Positions 9,427-23,715 of a stretch of DNA of 64,000 nucleotides are shown here, piece after piece. The stretch is from Sternotherus odoratus. Lineage: Eukaryota > Chordata > Testudines > Kinosternidae. Position numbers and translations under genes: made by a program. The notes beneath the pieces are model-generated. The model was given only the letters and a program-made list of their open reading frames with translations, was not told the origin of the DNA and ran no database searches. The stretch lies in the NCBI GenBank assembly GCA_032164245.1, contig JAVMKO010000003.1, positions 40,240,890 to 40,304,889 on the forward strand. Reading direction: 5' to 3'. Positions within the stretch are counted from its first letter, which is position 1, and each line of letters opens with the position of its first letter.

Positions 9427-11120
9427 ATCATCCTATTAAGTAAAATAAGCTGATAAAGTATAATCCCAAAGTAAAACATTTAAACAAACAAGACTTTGCA
9501 ATGTTACATAAAACGGACATATAGGGATATGTAAATGTTAGGCTGCTACCGTTTTTCTCTTTGCTGGCCAAATGAATACAGTGGAAGGATGCCTATAGCT
9601 GTCCTCAGCAGTCTGTCAATTAAAAGGACATGGTCAAGTACTTTGATATTATCCTTTTCAATTTCTTTACACTGTTGTTTATAACAACATTTTAGAAGCT
9701 TGAAAATAAAATTTAATTTCTTACCCATTTTTATTGTTTTCTATTTGACAGATATTGATTGTTTTCTGTTGGTCTGAAATGGAGCATGAAATAAAAAGTT
9801 CCCCAGCTCCACCCCATCATTTACTTTTTTATTAATACATCAGAGTAATGGGTGAGGTTGGCACAGCTGGAGATGTGAATTTACTCTTTAATGTAGTTCT
9901 GGCTCAATCCATTAATTTCTAAGATTTTAAACTGGCCATGGAAATTGACTGAGTGTCAGGGAGAGATTTTCACACTGGCTTGATGTGTGCTGTCATCCCA
10001 AACCATATCTGGCCACAAGGATTTCTGAAGGAGTCTGGCTGCTTCATTTTGTCCCAGCTACAACCTCTGCGCTGTTATAACATTTATCCTTAGTTGAATA
10101 CAGTACATTCCTACCAAATGATGAAAAAAAAAAAAAAACGAAGGCACCATACCAACACAAATTATCCATTGGTTAGGTCCTTCCAGTTCCTGAAAGCTGT
10201 AGATGTTGATACTAGGGTGGATAGTTTAGGCAGGAACATTGTTTACATCTATATTTGTAGATCATCTAGCAAAATGGCTTTCCAGTTCTTCAGAGGGCCT
10301 TCAGACACTACTGTAACATGTATATTAAAGAACAATAAGATAACTGTGAATTGATTATTGAGAAGACACCACTTTGCTTTCTTTACAATCTTAGTGTCCT
10401 GTTATCATTAGTGTTGTACACCTTTCAGCTGCAGCACCAGTTAAAAGAATCTTGAATTCCTAATCATCTGGAACAGACAAACATTATGTTACACTTCATG
10501 AGACAAAACAAGTACTCTGTCTTCCTCCAAGACTTTGTATTTCTTAAATATTTCATTTAAACCGACCTTTAATTCTAAATACGCAATATTTAGAATACAT
10601 ATTATTCAGGTTAGTGTCAAGGGCTAAACAATTACTGATATACTGTCCACTGTCATTCTTTTTTATTATTATTTTAAGATCAATACTTCTAGCACTCTGC
10701 ACCAGCAATTTCTACTTAACTGAACTCTTTGCTAGCCTGTCATAAAATCTTTATCAAAAAACTTTTGATTAGGCTTTCAGGTGTCTTCTTTCTTTTGTAG
10801 ACAAATAAAACACACTTTTCTCTTATTCAATAAAAGCTTCCTTTAGTCTCAAAGGTCTCAAACAGAGCTTCTGTCTTTCCAGAGGAGACGTATTATGAGC
10901 TTTAGTTTTCTTGTGAAAACCTTCTGTAATGAAGAAGAGATTCCCAGAGTATTCAGTTATCTGTAGTAAATCTCTTCTACAAAGTTTTTCATTCAGGATG
11001 AAGTATTTTCTTCTTTGCTAAGCTTCAGGCTATCTCAAAGGCTGGCACAGACAGAGTCTTTTGGTCTTTCCCAAACTACAAGCATGAGAAACAGGAATCC
11101 TAAGATTGCTCTTGAACCTC
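9427..11120. other. No gene; unique AT-rich DNA
   Basis: No coding similarity and no identified transposon. A poly-A run lies at about 10121-10138. Short frames here have no recognisable features. Confidence 0.5.
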
Positions 11121-11213
11121 AGGGCTGGATTTTCAGTGGTGCTGAACATGCCAAGCTCCTGTTGACTTCAGTTGGAATTGTTGATGCTCTGAACGTCTGA
11201 AAATCAGGTCCCA
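11121..11213. repeat. Ancient palindromic repeat fragment
   Basis: CTGGATTTTCAGTGGTGCTG at the left and GCTCTGAACGTCTGAAAATC at the right are an imperfect inverted pair around CTCCTGTTGACTTCAGTTGG. This matches the widespread amniote palindromic element with 'TTTTCAGAGGTGCTGAGCAC' ends. A second relic is at 41447-41510. Confidence 0.65.
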
Positions 11214-14200
11214 AGCTTCTAACCTAGCATTGCAATCCAATATATTAATATTTTATAGTTAAAATGTTTAAACTTGGATGACTGCAGATAGGAACCTGCA
11301 TCCATATTTAGGCACATAAAATAAGTCAATGGGAGTGCTGGGTCATTAGCAACTGTCAAACTCTTACTTAGATGTATAATTTTAAACACTTTACATTTGA
11401 AAATTTATCTTGTATCATTTGTTTTAGTGTGCATCGTAACCACTTTTTTTTCAAAAGGAATAAATCCTCCAACTGTTTTAAGATGATATGGGTGACACGT
11501 GATTCTGCCTTCAAGATGTTTGTCTCTTGAAAACAATTTACAGAAAAGTACAACTTTTGTGGTAAAAGAGGTTATGAGGGTTCCCTATCAATTCCTTGTT
11601 AAACTATATATCATCCTGCCTCAGAAACTACTAACATCTTTTTTTCCCCCTAAAAGAATAGATTATTTTCCTCTATTAAAAAAATCCCCATGCCTCTAGA
11701 AGCACCTGCCACAATGTTCTATTTCTAGCAGAATAACTCTAATGGGTATCACTGATTCTTTTTAGAATTCTCCTTTGAAACCTGTAGGTCCCCTAGCTGT
11801 CACAAACACATGGAGGGTGGGGCTATATTAAACAATCAGGCAAAGGGTTCCTTCTCTATCCACAAACTGCACTTAGTGCTTTCAGTACCAAACACTATGC
11901 CCCCAGGAGATGTAGGGGAGAGGCAGGAAGGCAGAAAAAGGGGAAATGTAAAGGGGGAGGAGAGAGACCTACATTAATAAGTAGAGCCAGAAGGAACGTC
12001 AAGAGCAGCTGGCTAGTTGCACACGTTTATCAGCTGGAGCTGGGTTGCCCAACTTAAAGAAGGAGCTTTAACTGTGTACCAGTTGTTAAGGAAAAGAGGA
12101 AGTGCAGATGCAATTGTGGGGAGGAGCTGCATAGATGTCCAAGAACACTCAACCTTGTAAAGAAAATGTTGCTGTGTAATGGTACTACAGAACCTCTTTC
12201 ATGTCAGAGCTGTTGCCAACATGCCAGTTTAGAACCACATTGTGACCAATTGGATATGTATATTTTAGGGAGAGGAAGAGAAGTAGAGCACCAAATTTTA
12301 AGGCTTATAGAAACTTTCAGTTTATGTGGCCATCACGAACGATCATCTTAAACATTTTGTTAAATAAAAAACATGAAAAAAGACAGCTGATTTGGATGTC
12401 TTTTTTTCTCTATTCTCTACAAACACATAGGTGGAAATAGAGCAAAATACACTTGATTTTTCTAAGAATGAATCTCACTAACACTAGTTTTTGATATTTA
12501 TGAATTTGAAGGAGAGAAAAAAAGGTCTTTAGGTCAGTATTTTATCCTTATGTGGTTTCTTGTCTGTAAAATGTAATTTCCATACTGCTAAAATATTCTG
12601 AACTGAGATTAGAGCCAACACCAATCCTCAATTTGTTGGTCCTATATTCTGTAATCTGTAATCCTAGGAAAATTATCTAGAATGTTTGATAAACACCCTC
12701 ATAAAATTAAAAAAATGTAACTACATGTATTGTCACCTGACACATTAAAACATTTTTTCTGCCTTTCTCATCTAGTTAGTTTGAGTATTTTTTTTGTTAT
12801 AAAGTGACATGCAACTTCCTTTACCTACTTCAGATTTTCCTACATAGATTATATGTCTCTACAGTATATTGTCATTCAACACAGGGATCTCATCTCTCCC
12901 ATTCTGTGTGATGTAAATTAAATAATTGTTGTGTTCATGTATGATAACTTCTATTTTCCCCTTTTTATTTCCCACATTTGAAGAATTACTATAAAGACAT
13001 ATCAGATAGGGGTTTTTTGGTTAACTTTCTCTTTAGTTCTTTATCAGCATTTTTTTACCAGTCACATTCATCCCTTTCTTTACCTTTGCAAGCCCCTGGA
13101 CACCTATTTTGAGGAAATAGATCCCAAAATTTCATACCCTTCCCCTCGGTGCTTAATTTAAATCTCTCCCAAGCTGTATACTAGATCATAATTTAGGTAG
13201 CTGGCTCTAGAGATGCAGAAGTCAGAGACAGATAGAATCACAGAACAACATTTTTCTTAGGGTAGAGCACTCACTGGTGCTTTGCCCAGTCTTATTTTAA
13301 AAGCACCCCTTAAGGCCTCCAGTCTAGACTGTCCAATTCATATATTCCTCTTGAAATACAGAGACTAATATGGCATTAATCTAAACTCCTTGTCTTAACC
13401 ATCTGGTTTGCCTTCGACATCTTTTCTCTTCTTTTCGTCTCAGTATTAAAGTTTCTCAGTGCATAATTCCTAGACCAGGTATCTTACTTCATTCTTAACG
13501 ACAGCCATATTGGTTTTGGTGGCTCCAGTATAGGTGACAATGAACAAGTTTTCCTCAGATCCCCTAAAGTCTCAGGGTAAAAAACACATATCATTCCTTC
13601 CAACATTCCCAACAAGTCCTTTCTTGTGCCTCACTTTCCTTGTCACTGCTTATTATCATACCTCTCTTCTGGTTCCTTCTCTATCTACAGACTGCACTCA
13701 GTGCTTTCAGTAGCAACCACTAGGCACAATTACAAATGATTCTATACTGTGATGACTATTTCAAAGAGCACCATGGAACTGCTGGAAATGGAAAGAGATA
13801 ATACTGCTACCAATGAAAATACCAGTTGAGGCAATAGAACTGAATTGACTTTCTGGGAATTGGAACTTTGTTCAACCCTTTTCACACTGACATGAATGAA
13901 AACAGGCAGAAGTAGCACCCAAAAGCTATACTGCTGGGCCATGACCACTTAAATTGCTGCTTCCTTCTACAGCTAGGATGAGAGCCATGTTCCAAAAAGT
14001 CTTGGCCACTAAAAAAATCTACCTGTTGAGAGGAGGCCACTGAGTTACCTCAAAGACTCCTATTTCTGAGGGAGAGTGGGGGGAGTTGAACTGCTCTTGG
14101 CAAGTCTTGTTGTTTTTGAGGTGGAATTGTGTGATACACCCAAGAAGAGGTTAGGGACACTTCTAATACTAGAAGATAACCCAGTTAACCTGTCTATTAG

Positions 14201-15519
14201 TACTCTATGACTCTAAAGAAGAATGATCAACCAGTTTGGGAACATGTCCACGCCTGCAGCCCCCTCTGCTCTTGCTGAAGTCAATAGCAGGATCTAGAAC
14301 AGAGCACACTTCTCAATGTAACAACAGTACAGAGCACTATCAATCTATCTACTTATCAAAATATGTATTTGGTATTTGGTAGTATCAAAACATCTGAAAA
14401 GTACATTTCCCCAAGTTCTCATAGATCTGTCCATGCTTTCCTGTTAGCTAATCATGGTGAGGGAGAAAAATGACTGGGCTAGGTTGGGATCATTGTCAGT
14501 GCAGAGAAGACAAGGGTGAAGAGAGGACAAATATGGAGGGACAGGGCTGTGACCTACTTTATATATTTATATTCAATTTGAATAATGATTTACTCAAGGT
14601 GGATTGCAGAAGAAAAAATGCATAATTCGTGTGTAAAATACTGTATGGCATGCAATCTTTTTAGGCAAACTATATGGCTGGAAATGTGAACTAAACTTGG
14701 TCCAGTTTCTTTACTGGAGTATTCTACAACAATATCAATTTATTTTCTCGTCATACTATGTGATTGTTAAACAAAATTGTTTGGCTAAAGCTGGTAGATT
14801 CTGTACAGTGAGAGAAATCTACTAAGGACTTTACTATTGCTATCTATTTTACATGGAAAATGCTCAGAAACTGCAGCGATGGGAAGCAGTATAAACCCTT
14901 AGACAGGGAGATCGAGATGAAATTTCAACTCAGAATTTAATTTCAACAAATTAACAGTATTTTACATGCTCTCAACTTTGATATTTTTTCCAAAAATGTG
15001 ACTGTAAAAATGACATTGTTGGGTTCCATATCTATTATCTTTCGGTGATGATTACAGCAAATCAGCTCAGTATACATGACAAAATAGAGCTCTTTTCTAA
15101 CTTCGAAGAACAGCAATCCCTATCAGAGATCTGATAAACTAGCTGCATATGTGGTGACAGGAATAATGCAATTTGTGTTCTCCCCCTTACATCATGTAAT
15201 ATCTTACAAGTGTCCTTGATAATTGGCAGTATCCTCCCAGTCAACTTTCAAATATACCATCCTACACCATAAACATTTACATCTTTTCACCTTTTATGTA
15301 TTTTTCAATTTTCTGTACCTTTTTCATCACTGAGCTAAGCTATTTATATTTAACTAAAAGTGATTTTCTTAATAGTTTATTTTTCATTTTACATCCTTTA
15401 ACAAAGAAACCACAATACTGAATTAGTGACTAACCATCACTTTGATCTCAATAAACTTATGTCATTAACTCATTTATTAGTAGTAGTAGTAGTAGTAGTA
15501 AAGGAGTACCAAGAGGCTC
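11214..15519. other. No gene; long unique AT-rich stretch
   Basis: No exon-like or transposon sequence was identified. A roughly 50-bp segment (TTCCTTCTCTATC-ACA-ACTGCACT-AGTGCTTTCAGTA) occurs twice, near 11848-11898 and 13672-13725. A (TAG)n microsatellite lies at 15477-15501. Confidence 0.5.
15477..15501 (+). repeat. (TAG)n microsatellite
   Basis: Eight tandem TAG units after TTTAT. It stands immediately before the ancient repeat fragment at 15520. Confidence 0.9.
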
Positions 15520-15690
15520 CAATCAAGATCAGTCCCTCTGTGCTAGGAGCTGTATACACATAGTGAGGGACCTGCCCTGAAGATCTTACAACCTAACTAG
15601 ATAAACAGTAAAAAAGGAAGCAAGGAGAGGTGAAGTGATTTGTTCAGGGTAACATAATAGAGCCAGATCACGAGTCTTAATCTAGTTTCT
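15520..15690 (+). repeat. Ancient amniote interspersed repeat fragment
   Basis: ATCAAGATCAGTCCCTCTGT, GTGCTAGGAGCTGTATACAC, CCTGCCCTGAAGATCTTACA and GAGGTGAAGTGATTTGTTCAGG follow, in order, the old repeat remembered as 'ATTGAGATCAGGGCCCCATT...GTGCTAGGCGCTGTACAAAC'. Its class (SINE or LINE tail) is uncertain. Confidence 0.55.
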
Positions 15691-16463
15691 CAAACTTCAT
15701 TGCACTATGACCCTCTTCGGACAAAAAAAATTACTATACAACTTCAGGAGCGGGGACCAAAGCCTGAGCCAAACTGGGACACTGTCTTCTCACCCAAAAA
15801 GAGGTATAATTTATCATCAATGAGACAAAATTATATTAATTGAAAAAAGAACATACTTTGATGCAATTGTGTTTCAAGTTATTTATGAAAAGGAAAATGC
15901 CAACAAAAATAATAAAATAAAGATTTTGTCCCAGTAAATATTCCTGAGGCATCCCATGTGTTCGTAATTTCATCACTAGTATAAGCCAAATTTGGACCAT
16001 CCAAATTCAGAATGTTAGTCTGCATAATAATCATATTTTAAAGTTAATCTACGTCTACTTGATATGATAGTGGATGATGTAAAGCAGAAGCAATCAGACA
16101 TAATAATTTGTAACTCATTAATCTTGATGTTGGTTATGATACTAATGGTATACATCTCTGAGGCCTGAAAGCTCATTCAGCAAATAATGTAAATGTATTA
16201 ATCAACATGAGGAAAGAAGGTATAGCTAAATAAATATTGACTTCAGCTTTTTATCTGATAGAAGTTTTGATTTGCTACCGTAGCCCATAAGATTACTATG
16301 CTTGCTATTATATCCTACTAATCCATCCAACCGTATCAAATAATATGTTTCTCTTTCTTAATTAATCCATTTAATACATGATTCTTATACTTTATCCATA
16401 TTAATTCCTATGAAATTAGGCATATGGTATGTTTTTCCTAATAATTATATATAGAATAAGTTT
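15691..16463. other. No gene; unique AT-rich DNA
   Basis: Rich in TAAT motifs (for example 16080-16200), but no coding sequence, repeat boundary or structure was identified. Confidence 0.45.
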
Positions 16464-17340
16464 TGCTGAAATGCAAGATGCCTGCTGGCCTGTATCCAGC
16501 AAGATCAGCTAAATAGCGAACAGTATGATTAGTTAATAATAGTAAATCAGCATAAAGGCTAGCAACCTTTGTCACAGATAAAAATGGTCCCTGAACTTTG
16601 AGGAACCGAAGGGAGGAACTACATACAACACTGAACAGGTTTATGTGGTACCTGCAACTGATTGGTAACCACAGGGCACACCACAAACCTGGAAGAGAGC
16701 CTAGGTTGGCAGTTTTAGGTTTGAAATAATCCTTATTAATATGTAGAGACTAAGTGTCATAATTCACTAACCTATAGAATAAGGGTACCCATAAATTTAT
16801 TAGGGTATGGAAACAAGATTTGGGTATAGTAGGTTGGGTCTGAATTACATAGCGTCAGGATCCTCTAAAATACCATTGAAGGATATCTTAGCAGCTTTTT
16901 CTTTCCTTTGTTCTCCTATATTCTATAGGCTATCTTTTTATCTACTTATGATTCTATCGTGCTATCAGCTCAGCTTGGGTAGTACAGTATAACTACTCAA
17001 TATTCCAAAGTATTGAGGAAGGCAGAACCATCGTGTTATCGGGCATGCCAGGAGTAAGGCTGGTCCTTCACCTCCTGTTACTGGATCCTCAAGGAAGGGA
17101 GTGAATTAGGTTAAGGTACTTATAATAGGAATGTTACCACCAGGAGTTTTGGGATTCTATTACTGAGTTGCAGTCATAAGTTTCATAGCATTTATTATTC
17201 TTTTGTTAATCTCAATAAACCATATATCAATTTGGTATTGTCCTCAGTGTAAATGTTTTTGCCAGGCCCTGAAAGTCCTCTCCCAATACAGAACTCTTTG
17301 AGTTCTCAGACCCTGTAGTCTGAACTGGACAAAAACCTAA
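16464..17340 (+). mobile_element. LTR-like retroviral repeat, boundaries uncertain
   Basis: It starts TGCTGAAATGCAAGATGCC with CTGTATCCAGCAAGATCAGC, a form I associate with reptile endogenous-retrovirus LTRs. It has a polyadenylation signal CTCAATAAACC at about 17210 followed by a G/T-rich U5-like stretch. No matching 5-bp target duplication was found, so the 3' limit is approximate. Confidence 0.5.
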
Positions 17341-19529
17341 AATTTGTCTGGTCGGATGCGATCAGTGATGAGCCATAACAACAAACTCATAAAATACAGA
17401 TTTACTTATTGTACATAATACCTTAATTATTACTCAAATAAGACCGTACAGTTTAATATACATGCTATATTACTATAATTTGAAATGTATGCATTGCACA
17501 CTGATTAATATGAAAACAACAAATCACCTCTTGTAATTCAAAGTACGGGCTATCTTAACTACTAGAAAATATTCTGCAGATGGCATTTTTGACTAGGAGT
17601 GTGCACTAATGTTTTATAAAAGTTGCATAGAGGTCTCTGAACTACAGTTAATATTTAAAACCTACTTTCAGTGGCAGCAGGAAACAATCCATCTGTGTCA
17701 GTGGTAGAAAATAGCAGCAGCTAACGTTTCCTTGGGAGGTTTCACCTTTTGAACACAGAGCAATTCACATATCTTGTAGAGAATTGTTCAGTAGGTACGC
17801 TGAGTGTGCTCAGTGTCCTCCCTTTTGTTACAGCTCTTTTCACCACATTTCATTTTTGCAATACCCTTTCACTCTTTTTGGCTTTAGCTATGTGGCACAC
17901 TGAACTATATACCTCACTAAGAACTATGGCTTCTCAGTGTGTCTGAATAAGTCTGTAATTATTGATTGAAAATATAGCTAAGGTGATCTCTCCCCTCTTT
18001 CTGGACATATTTTCCCATTTAAATTAAGAATTTTCCACCAGCAAAGTTGTACAAGTCTTAATGCAGATTGCACTGTTAGTGTTTCTTGAAATATACAGCA
18101 GGCAAGAGTAGGCTGCTTTTACATAAGCAAAAACAGTTCAGTGTCCTGCTATCTTTGGATTTTCCACTTCTTCTGGTTGACATCTTTTACTACTTCATCT
18201 TCTTCTACTGCAATTTCTCTGTTGAGCTAAAATATGAAACCCATTTTCTAAACAAACAAACAAACAAAAAAGGTTTTCCTGTACTAGAGTCCTGAAGGAG
18301 ACTCAGCAATAATTCCATGATCTTGGGATAAGATTTTGTTGTTATAACATCAGTACACTTAATAAAAGCCTTTGTCAATACTGTGCTGTCAACGAAAAGA
18401 AAATAACTGAAATGTAAAAAGTGTGGTCTAAATTGTACATGAATATACAAGTATATGCCCTTTGCATGAACTTTGGAATCACCTGAAGGTGTACTGAAAC
18501 AATTGTAACACCTAGAGATGTGTAAGTATTTGAATTTGCACCTGTAAATCCTATCCTAGTGTATGGGCAGGTGTTAGAATGGTTAAAGTGTGCAGGTGTC
18601 TGCAGTCACAAAGTGCATGTGAATATACGAGCACAAACAGCTTTGCAAAGCTGGACATCTTGCTGTAAACTGGATCATTTGCTGCTTGATTAAGATGTAG
18701 GAGAATGCCAGACAGCAGTGATCTGAGGAAGCCTTATGGTGCCATCAGTGATGTAATGCTGGTAAAGATATCAGTCTCAAGACTGTTGTCATACAAAAGG
18801 GAAAGGCAGCACACTGCTGTATACTTATTTTTAAAAAATCCATATGCAAATGTTTAAATCTAGAAGTTGCCAATTATAAAGGTGCATTTCTTCAGAATCT
18901 GATTAGGATTGACTGAGTCTTTTTGGTTGTGGGCCATTAATTTCAAGTGCACGTAGAGTTTTGCTGAAAGGTACAGTGTGCACATCTATATTAATAAATA
19001 AAGTGCTGGAAAATTGCCAGTGCAGCTTTTATATAATATCACATTCCAGCAGGTTCTTGCTCAGAGAAAACAAAGTGGTTTGACATGACTCCCAAGTTTC
19101 CTACTATGCAGCAAGTATAATACAATACAAATATCCTATGATTTTCCCTTTATCTGGAAGAAGAAAACGTACAGGCTTGGTATATATAGAAACTATGGCC
19201 CCAAACCAGAGTTGTACTGGAGCTCTGTTCTGTGCAGTGCGTTGAAGGAAAACACAAATCGATGTTGCTTTGAGCAATAAATATGAACTACAGATTTCAG
19301 AAAATAATTAATTCTATTTTTTTATTATTAAAGAAATAGTGACCACATAATAAACTAAAGCATAAAGGGAGGAGTTAGATTAATACATTTTAAGACCAGA
19401 GGATCCCTTATAATTAGTTTGCTCTCCTGCATAACATGGGCCATAAAATTTAACCCTGTGATTTATTTATTAAGGTCAATAACTTTCTGGTTGAACTAGT
19501 TGTTCACCCATAATCTTAACATTGTCCTG
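17341..19529. other. No gene; unique DNA
   Basis: No coding similarity. An (AAAC)n run lies at 18250-18272. The 18840-18960 segment is non-repetitive and motif-dense (ATGCAAAT, CCAATTATAAAGG, GATTAGGATT, GGCCATTAAT) and could be a regulatory element. Confidence 0.45.
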
Positions 19530-19675
19530 AAAAGGTCAGTGGTCCATCTAGTGCAGTATTCTACCCCCAGAAGTCTCCAGACCAGGTGCTTCAAAGAACA
19601 GTGCAAGAAACTTCATAGTAGACAGTTACTTAACAACCTGATTATTGTAACCATGTCCTTCTTCTCTTTCAGGCA
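19530..19675 (-). mobile_element. CR1 LINE 3' fragment
   Basis: GGTCAGTGGTCCATCTAGTG, CAGGTGCTTCAAAGAACAGTG and GCAAGAAACTTCATAGT follow the reverse-complement CR1 3' end (GGTCxGTGGTCCATCTAGCC...). It is degenerate and ends at a (GTTT)n run at 19677-19698. Confidence 0.7.
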
Positions 19676-19699
19676 TTTTTTGTTTGTTTGTTTGTTTTT

Positions 19700-22497
19700 A
19701 AATGTGTAATATAGTGTATAAGTAAACATTGAGGCATATGTGCACACCCAAACATATGAGACAATTTTGTGAGCTGTGGGCATCATACTATGTCCGGCTT
19801 CCTCCATGCCATCATTCAAAGTCTGATCTGAAAACCGGTTTGTTCTGTACTGCCCATAAATGCTAACCAATGTCAATATTACACCATCACCCGCCCAATT
19901 TAAAAACCTGTAAATTAAATCTATTTTTAGGCACCTGGACAGTATTTGATCTTTATCTGATTTGTTTGACCTTTGTCTCTCCTAGGCTTTGATCTTGCAC
20001 TGGGATCAGCTCACAAAAATGTCTTATCTGTCTGGAGTCCAACTGAATCCAGCAGATATTTACATGGTTGTAGGAGTTTGTATTAGCAAGTCCCAATGCA
20101 GAATTAGGGACTTGGACTATAAACTCCTCTTCGAAGACAGTCTAATTTTGTTAATGTGCAGTGCTAAGCGCACCTTCAACCCTTTATAAATGATAGCAAT
20201 AATTAACAGTCCATCAGTACCACTGTTTATATAATTACAACATGTATTTCAAGCAGTTCAATCATAAATTAAAATTGTTTGGTTTTCTATTTTCTGCCAA
20301 CATTAGATAAGAAAAATGTTCTCGTTAATTTTCTACCCACCTTACCGCATAGACATTATTTTATGAGAATTCATTGAAAAACATAAGGGACTATGACATA
20401 TGTATCTCACTCATTGCTCTACTGACTTGTGCTAATATGATGAGATGTTCTGCCTACTGATGAGAAGCACTTAAAATACAGGTTTTTTTTTTCAATTCTC
20501 ATAATGAATATGTTCCCAGCTCTTCTATTGCTACACAAGCCTCATGTCAATGCCTAAAAAAAATTCAGGTTGAAAGTTGGCCACTGTTTTCATAAAAGTC
20601 ATTCAGTATTTTAAAAATGTCATATATTAAGCTGGTTAAACAAAAAAAAAATAATAAAAAATATCCAAAAAAGAAGTTCAATGGAAAAATATCCATCAGA
20701 ATTCAGGAACAAATTATTAATATGCAAAAATATCATTATCTAGGAGTTTGAGCCATTAAAGCAGTTAAAATACTTTTTTTTTAACAACCAAGATATGAAA
20801 AAAACCTACATGCAGCATATGAAATGGCCACTAAATTCAGAATGGACATATCGAATAAACTGATAGCTATAAAAATTGTATCAGATAAACAGGTTTATTA
20901 GATTAGAACCAATGGACATATTATCCAGATGTATTAAATGGTGATAGGAGCAGCTCAAAATGTTGTTTAACAAGATGTCTGATGATAACGTAACTTAATT
21001 TACAACATAACTTCTTATTTTTCTAATTTATTCATATTAACCTAAACTTTGTATTATATAGTTACAAAGGAGCAAATAGCACAAAAGGTGCTATAAGAGA
21101 GAGCAATAAGTCTTTCAGGTACTGCATAGTTCAGCTCAGATTTGTATTCACTACAAATTACAGAAACGTTATCTTTTCTTAGAGTCTTTTCAGATAAAGA
21201 AATAAAGAGGGTGATGATGTTTGAAAGGTGTTAACTTTGATCAATAAGAAAGGACAAGAAACCTACATTCAGTCATGTCAGTACCACACTGATCAATTTT
21301 AATCAAGAATGAAATTTCTCAGTTGATTTAATTTCAAGTTCAAGATAACTTTTAGTTACAACAAGGATGCTTTGCCACAGAAAGATGTCTACACAGGAAA
21401 TTAACTTCAATAAATAAATAAATGCCATACTCTGAAGGTGTAGCTTCATGAATGAGCCTACCAGCAGGCTGCTTTTCATTCTTGCTCCTTTATGAGACTG
21501 AACTGTGGAACCATCCTTCCTACTAAGCTAGCTAGGGATCTGGATAGATCAGAGGATTGAAAACAAGATATGAGACCTTTAACTGTCAGTGCCTCATTTA
21601 ACTTTGTCCCAAGTTAGTAGTAACAAAGTGGTTGTCATTGAAAGTCATTGACAATTTTTTGTGATAAGGACCTCAGTTCACTAAGTGCACAGATGCCTGT
21701 ATTACACACAAACCAAAACATCACGAGTGACAACTCTTTTTGGCAATCTCAGCACAGAAACCAAGGTTCTCAGACTGCGGGGATCTAACCATCCACTCAC
21801 ACTAACAAGACTCCTCCATGTTAAGAGATGGTAGTTTATCAGTATGGCAGTGTGGAGGGTTTGCGCTGACACTGCCCTTTCTCTATTGGTGGTCAAACAG
21901 GGGACTTCAGTCTCCAACACAGTCAGCCTGCCATCTTTCATAAGCACATATAGGTAATAGGTCTTTAAAATGAGTTATGTTATGCGTTCCTGTTTCTTAA
22001 AGCACTAGAACTTGGATTTTTGTAGTCCAAAGGTGAAACTGACAGATCCCATTCCAGTCCTAGTGGAAACTAACATTATCAGTTTATATCCTAGCATTTG
22101 ATCCATGTATTTAGAAAGCTTTCAGAGTACTACACTGCTTACAATACTCAAAATACAGAGGATGACTATGTTCAGTATACCATAAGAAATGTCCTAGATA
22201 GATAAAAGAGTGGGTTACTGGCACTAGCTTTTCATTTCTAGAGGTCTGGGGTCAAACATGACACATTAGTAATGGAATGAGATCCAGTGGTCCTGAACTA
22301 ATCTCTAATTGGAATTCACTCACACTTAAAAAAACAAACACGTACTGTAGTTTGGGATCACTGGTACTCTACTTAAAAGAGTGTTACCCATTAAGTAATA
22401 GGGCAGAATTATGGATTGCTACTGAGAGTCACAAGCAGAAATCTGCATAGCACATCTGCAATGAATGATTCAACGAACCAGATGTAAAAATATACAC
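19700..22497. other. No gene; unique AT-rich DNA
   Basis: Poly-A and AATA runs only (20640-20660, 21411-21424). The 21690-21960 stretch is GC-richer and has an 81-codon minus frame without recognisable features. It may be an unrecognised old repeat. Confidence 0.45.
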
Positions 22498-22890
22498 ATA
22501 CTAGCAAAAATACCCAGCGTTGCTCGGGTCCATCGGAGGTGGGGAGGGGGCAGAGAGCTGAGCGAGTGCGGGGTCCATTGGAGGGGGGAGGGGGCAGAGA
22601 GCTGAGCGAGTGCAGGGTCCGTTGGAGGGGGGTATTATGACATCATAACTATGTCACAAAGAACAGCAGCTGCCCAGCTGATGTGATTGGCCTTTAAATA
22701 ATTTCACCCCTGGGGGGCGTCAGAGGTGAGATTTGAAAAATTTTCAACTCTTACCCTGATTAGGACCCTAAAGCCTATAACTGTACCAAATTTCAAGTCT
22801 AGCTCAAACGGTGTGGAAGGAGTAAGCGCACATACATACATACACGCATACATACACGCATACACCATTTGACTTATATATATATATAGA
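22498..22890 (+). repeat. Unclassified interspersed repeat, copy 1
   Basis: It begins CTAGCAAAAATACCCAGCGT followed by TGCTCGGGTC and ends in (CATA)n/(TA)n at 22828-22890. It is homologous to 24412-24750 in the same orientation, sharing GCCCAGCTGATGTGA, TTTCACCCCTGGGGGGCGTC and TAGGACCCTAAAGCCTATAA. It carries an extra 44-45-bp internal tandem unit (GGGTCC...GAGCGAGTGC, starts 22526, 22571 and 22615) that the second copy lacks. The simple-repeat tail suggests a retroposon. Its class was not determined. Confidence 0.7.
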
Positions 22891-23715
22891 TTTATAAAGG
22901 TATTTTTCACCCTGATATTTTTGCATAATTTCTAATATTAGCTTTATAAATTAGACTAGAAATTAGTGGCAGTACGGTAGAAGCAGCAAAATAAGAGAGT
23001 TGGAGAGTATCTTACCCTAACAGCAATAAGTAAAATATCTTTTTTATTATAGCTTTGATTAAATAAGATTTTTTTATGCTGTCCTCATAAAAATGTAATA
23101 GGAATGGTAACTGTGAGAATCTGTGACAGATTTTAATACGTAGTTCTTTCTATTTTTTTAATGGAATGCATATTTCCCATATTTAGGAACTTTTATCTCA
23201 CTACAATCTTAATGCACAGAGCTTAATAAATATAGAGGAGCGAGTCTGTAACATCTTTAGGGGTAAGAAATGTATTTTCATTTTTGGTTAATTCCCAGAG
23301 TGAAAGTGACATCTATTATAAAGCACTGTTGTTGTATATCGGCGTTAGCCAGCAGTTAGAATTAAAGCAGGGAGAAAAGAAAATGTCACACTGATGAATA
23401 TTGATCACACCTCCTATGCAAACCAATGATCTGGAACAGGTCATTTGTTCCTTCTGCCCTTCAAAATCTTAGAAACTTGAAAGATAACCCACTTTAGTGC
23501 ATTTATATGTATCTGTTGATGTAGTTTTTAATACCACGAACCATCAGTGTGGTATGTGAGTGCCTTACCATTGTTTGTGGTGCCCTTTCAGGGTATATAG
23601 GACAGTTTTAGAAATGGCCTTATGCTGCTGATTGTGGTGTTTTATTGTTGTAGAAATTCTAGTGAGCAAAAAATAATTTTGTATTTAGGACCTAAAAGCA
23701 TCATAATGGATGATA
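22891..23715. other. No gene; AT-rich unique DNA
   Basis: Nothing recognisable beyond T/A runs. Confidence 0.45.
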
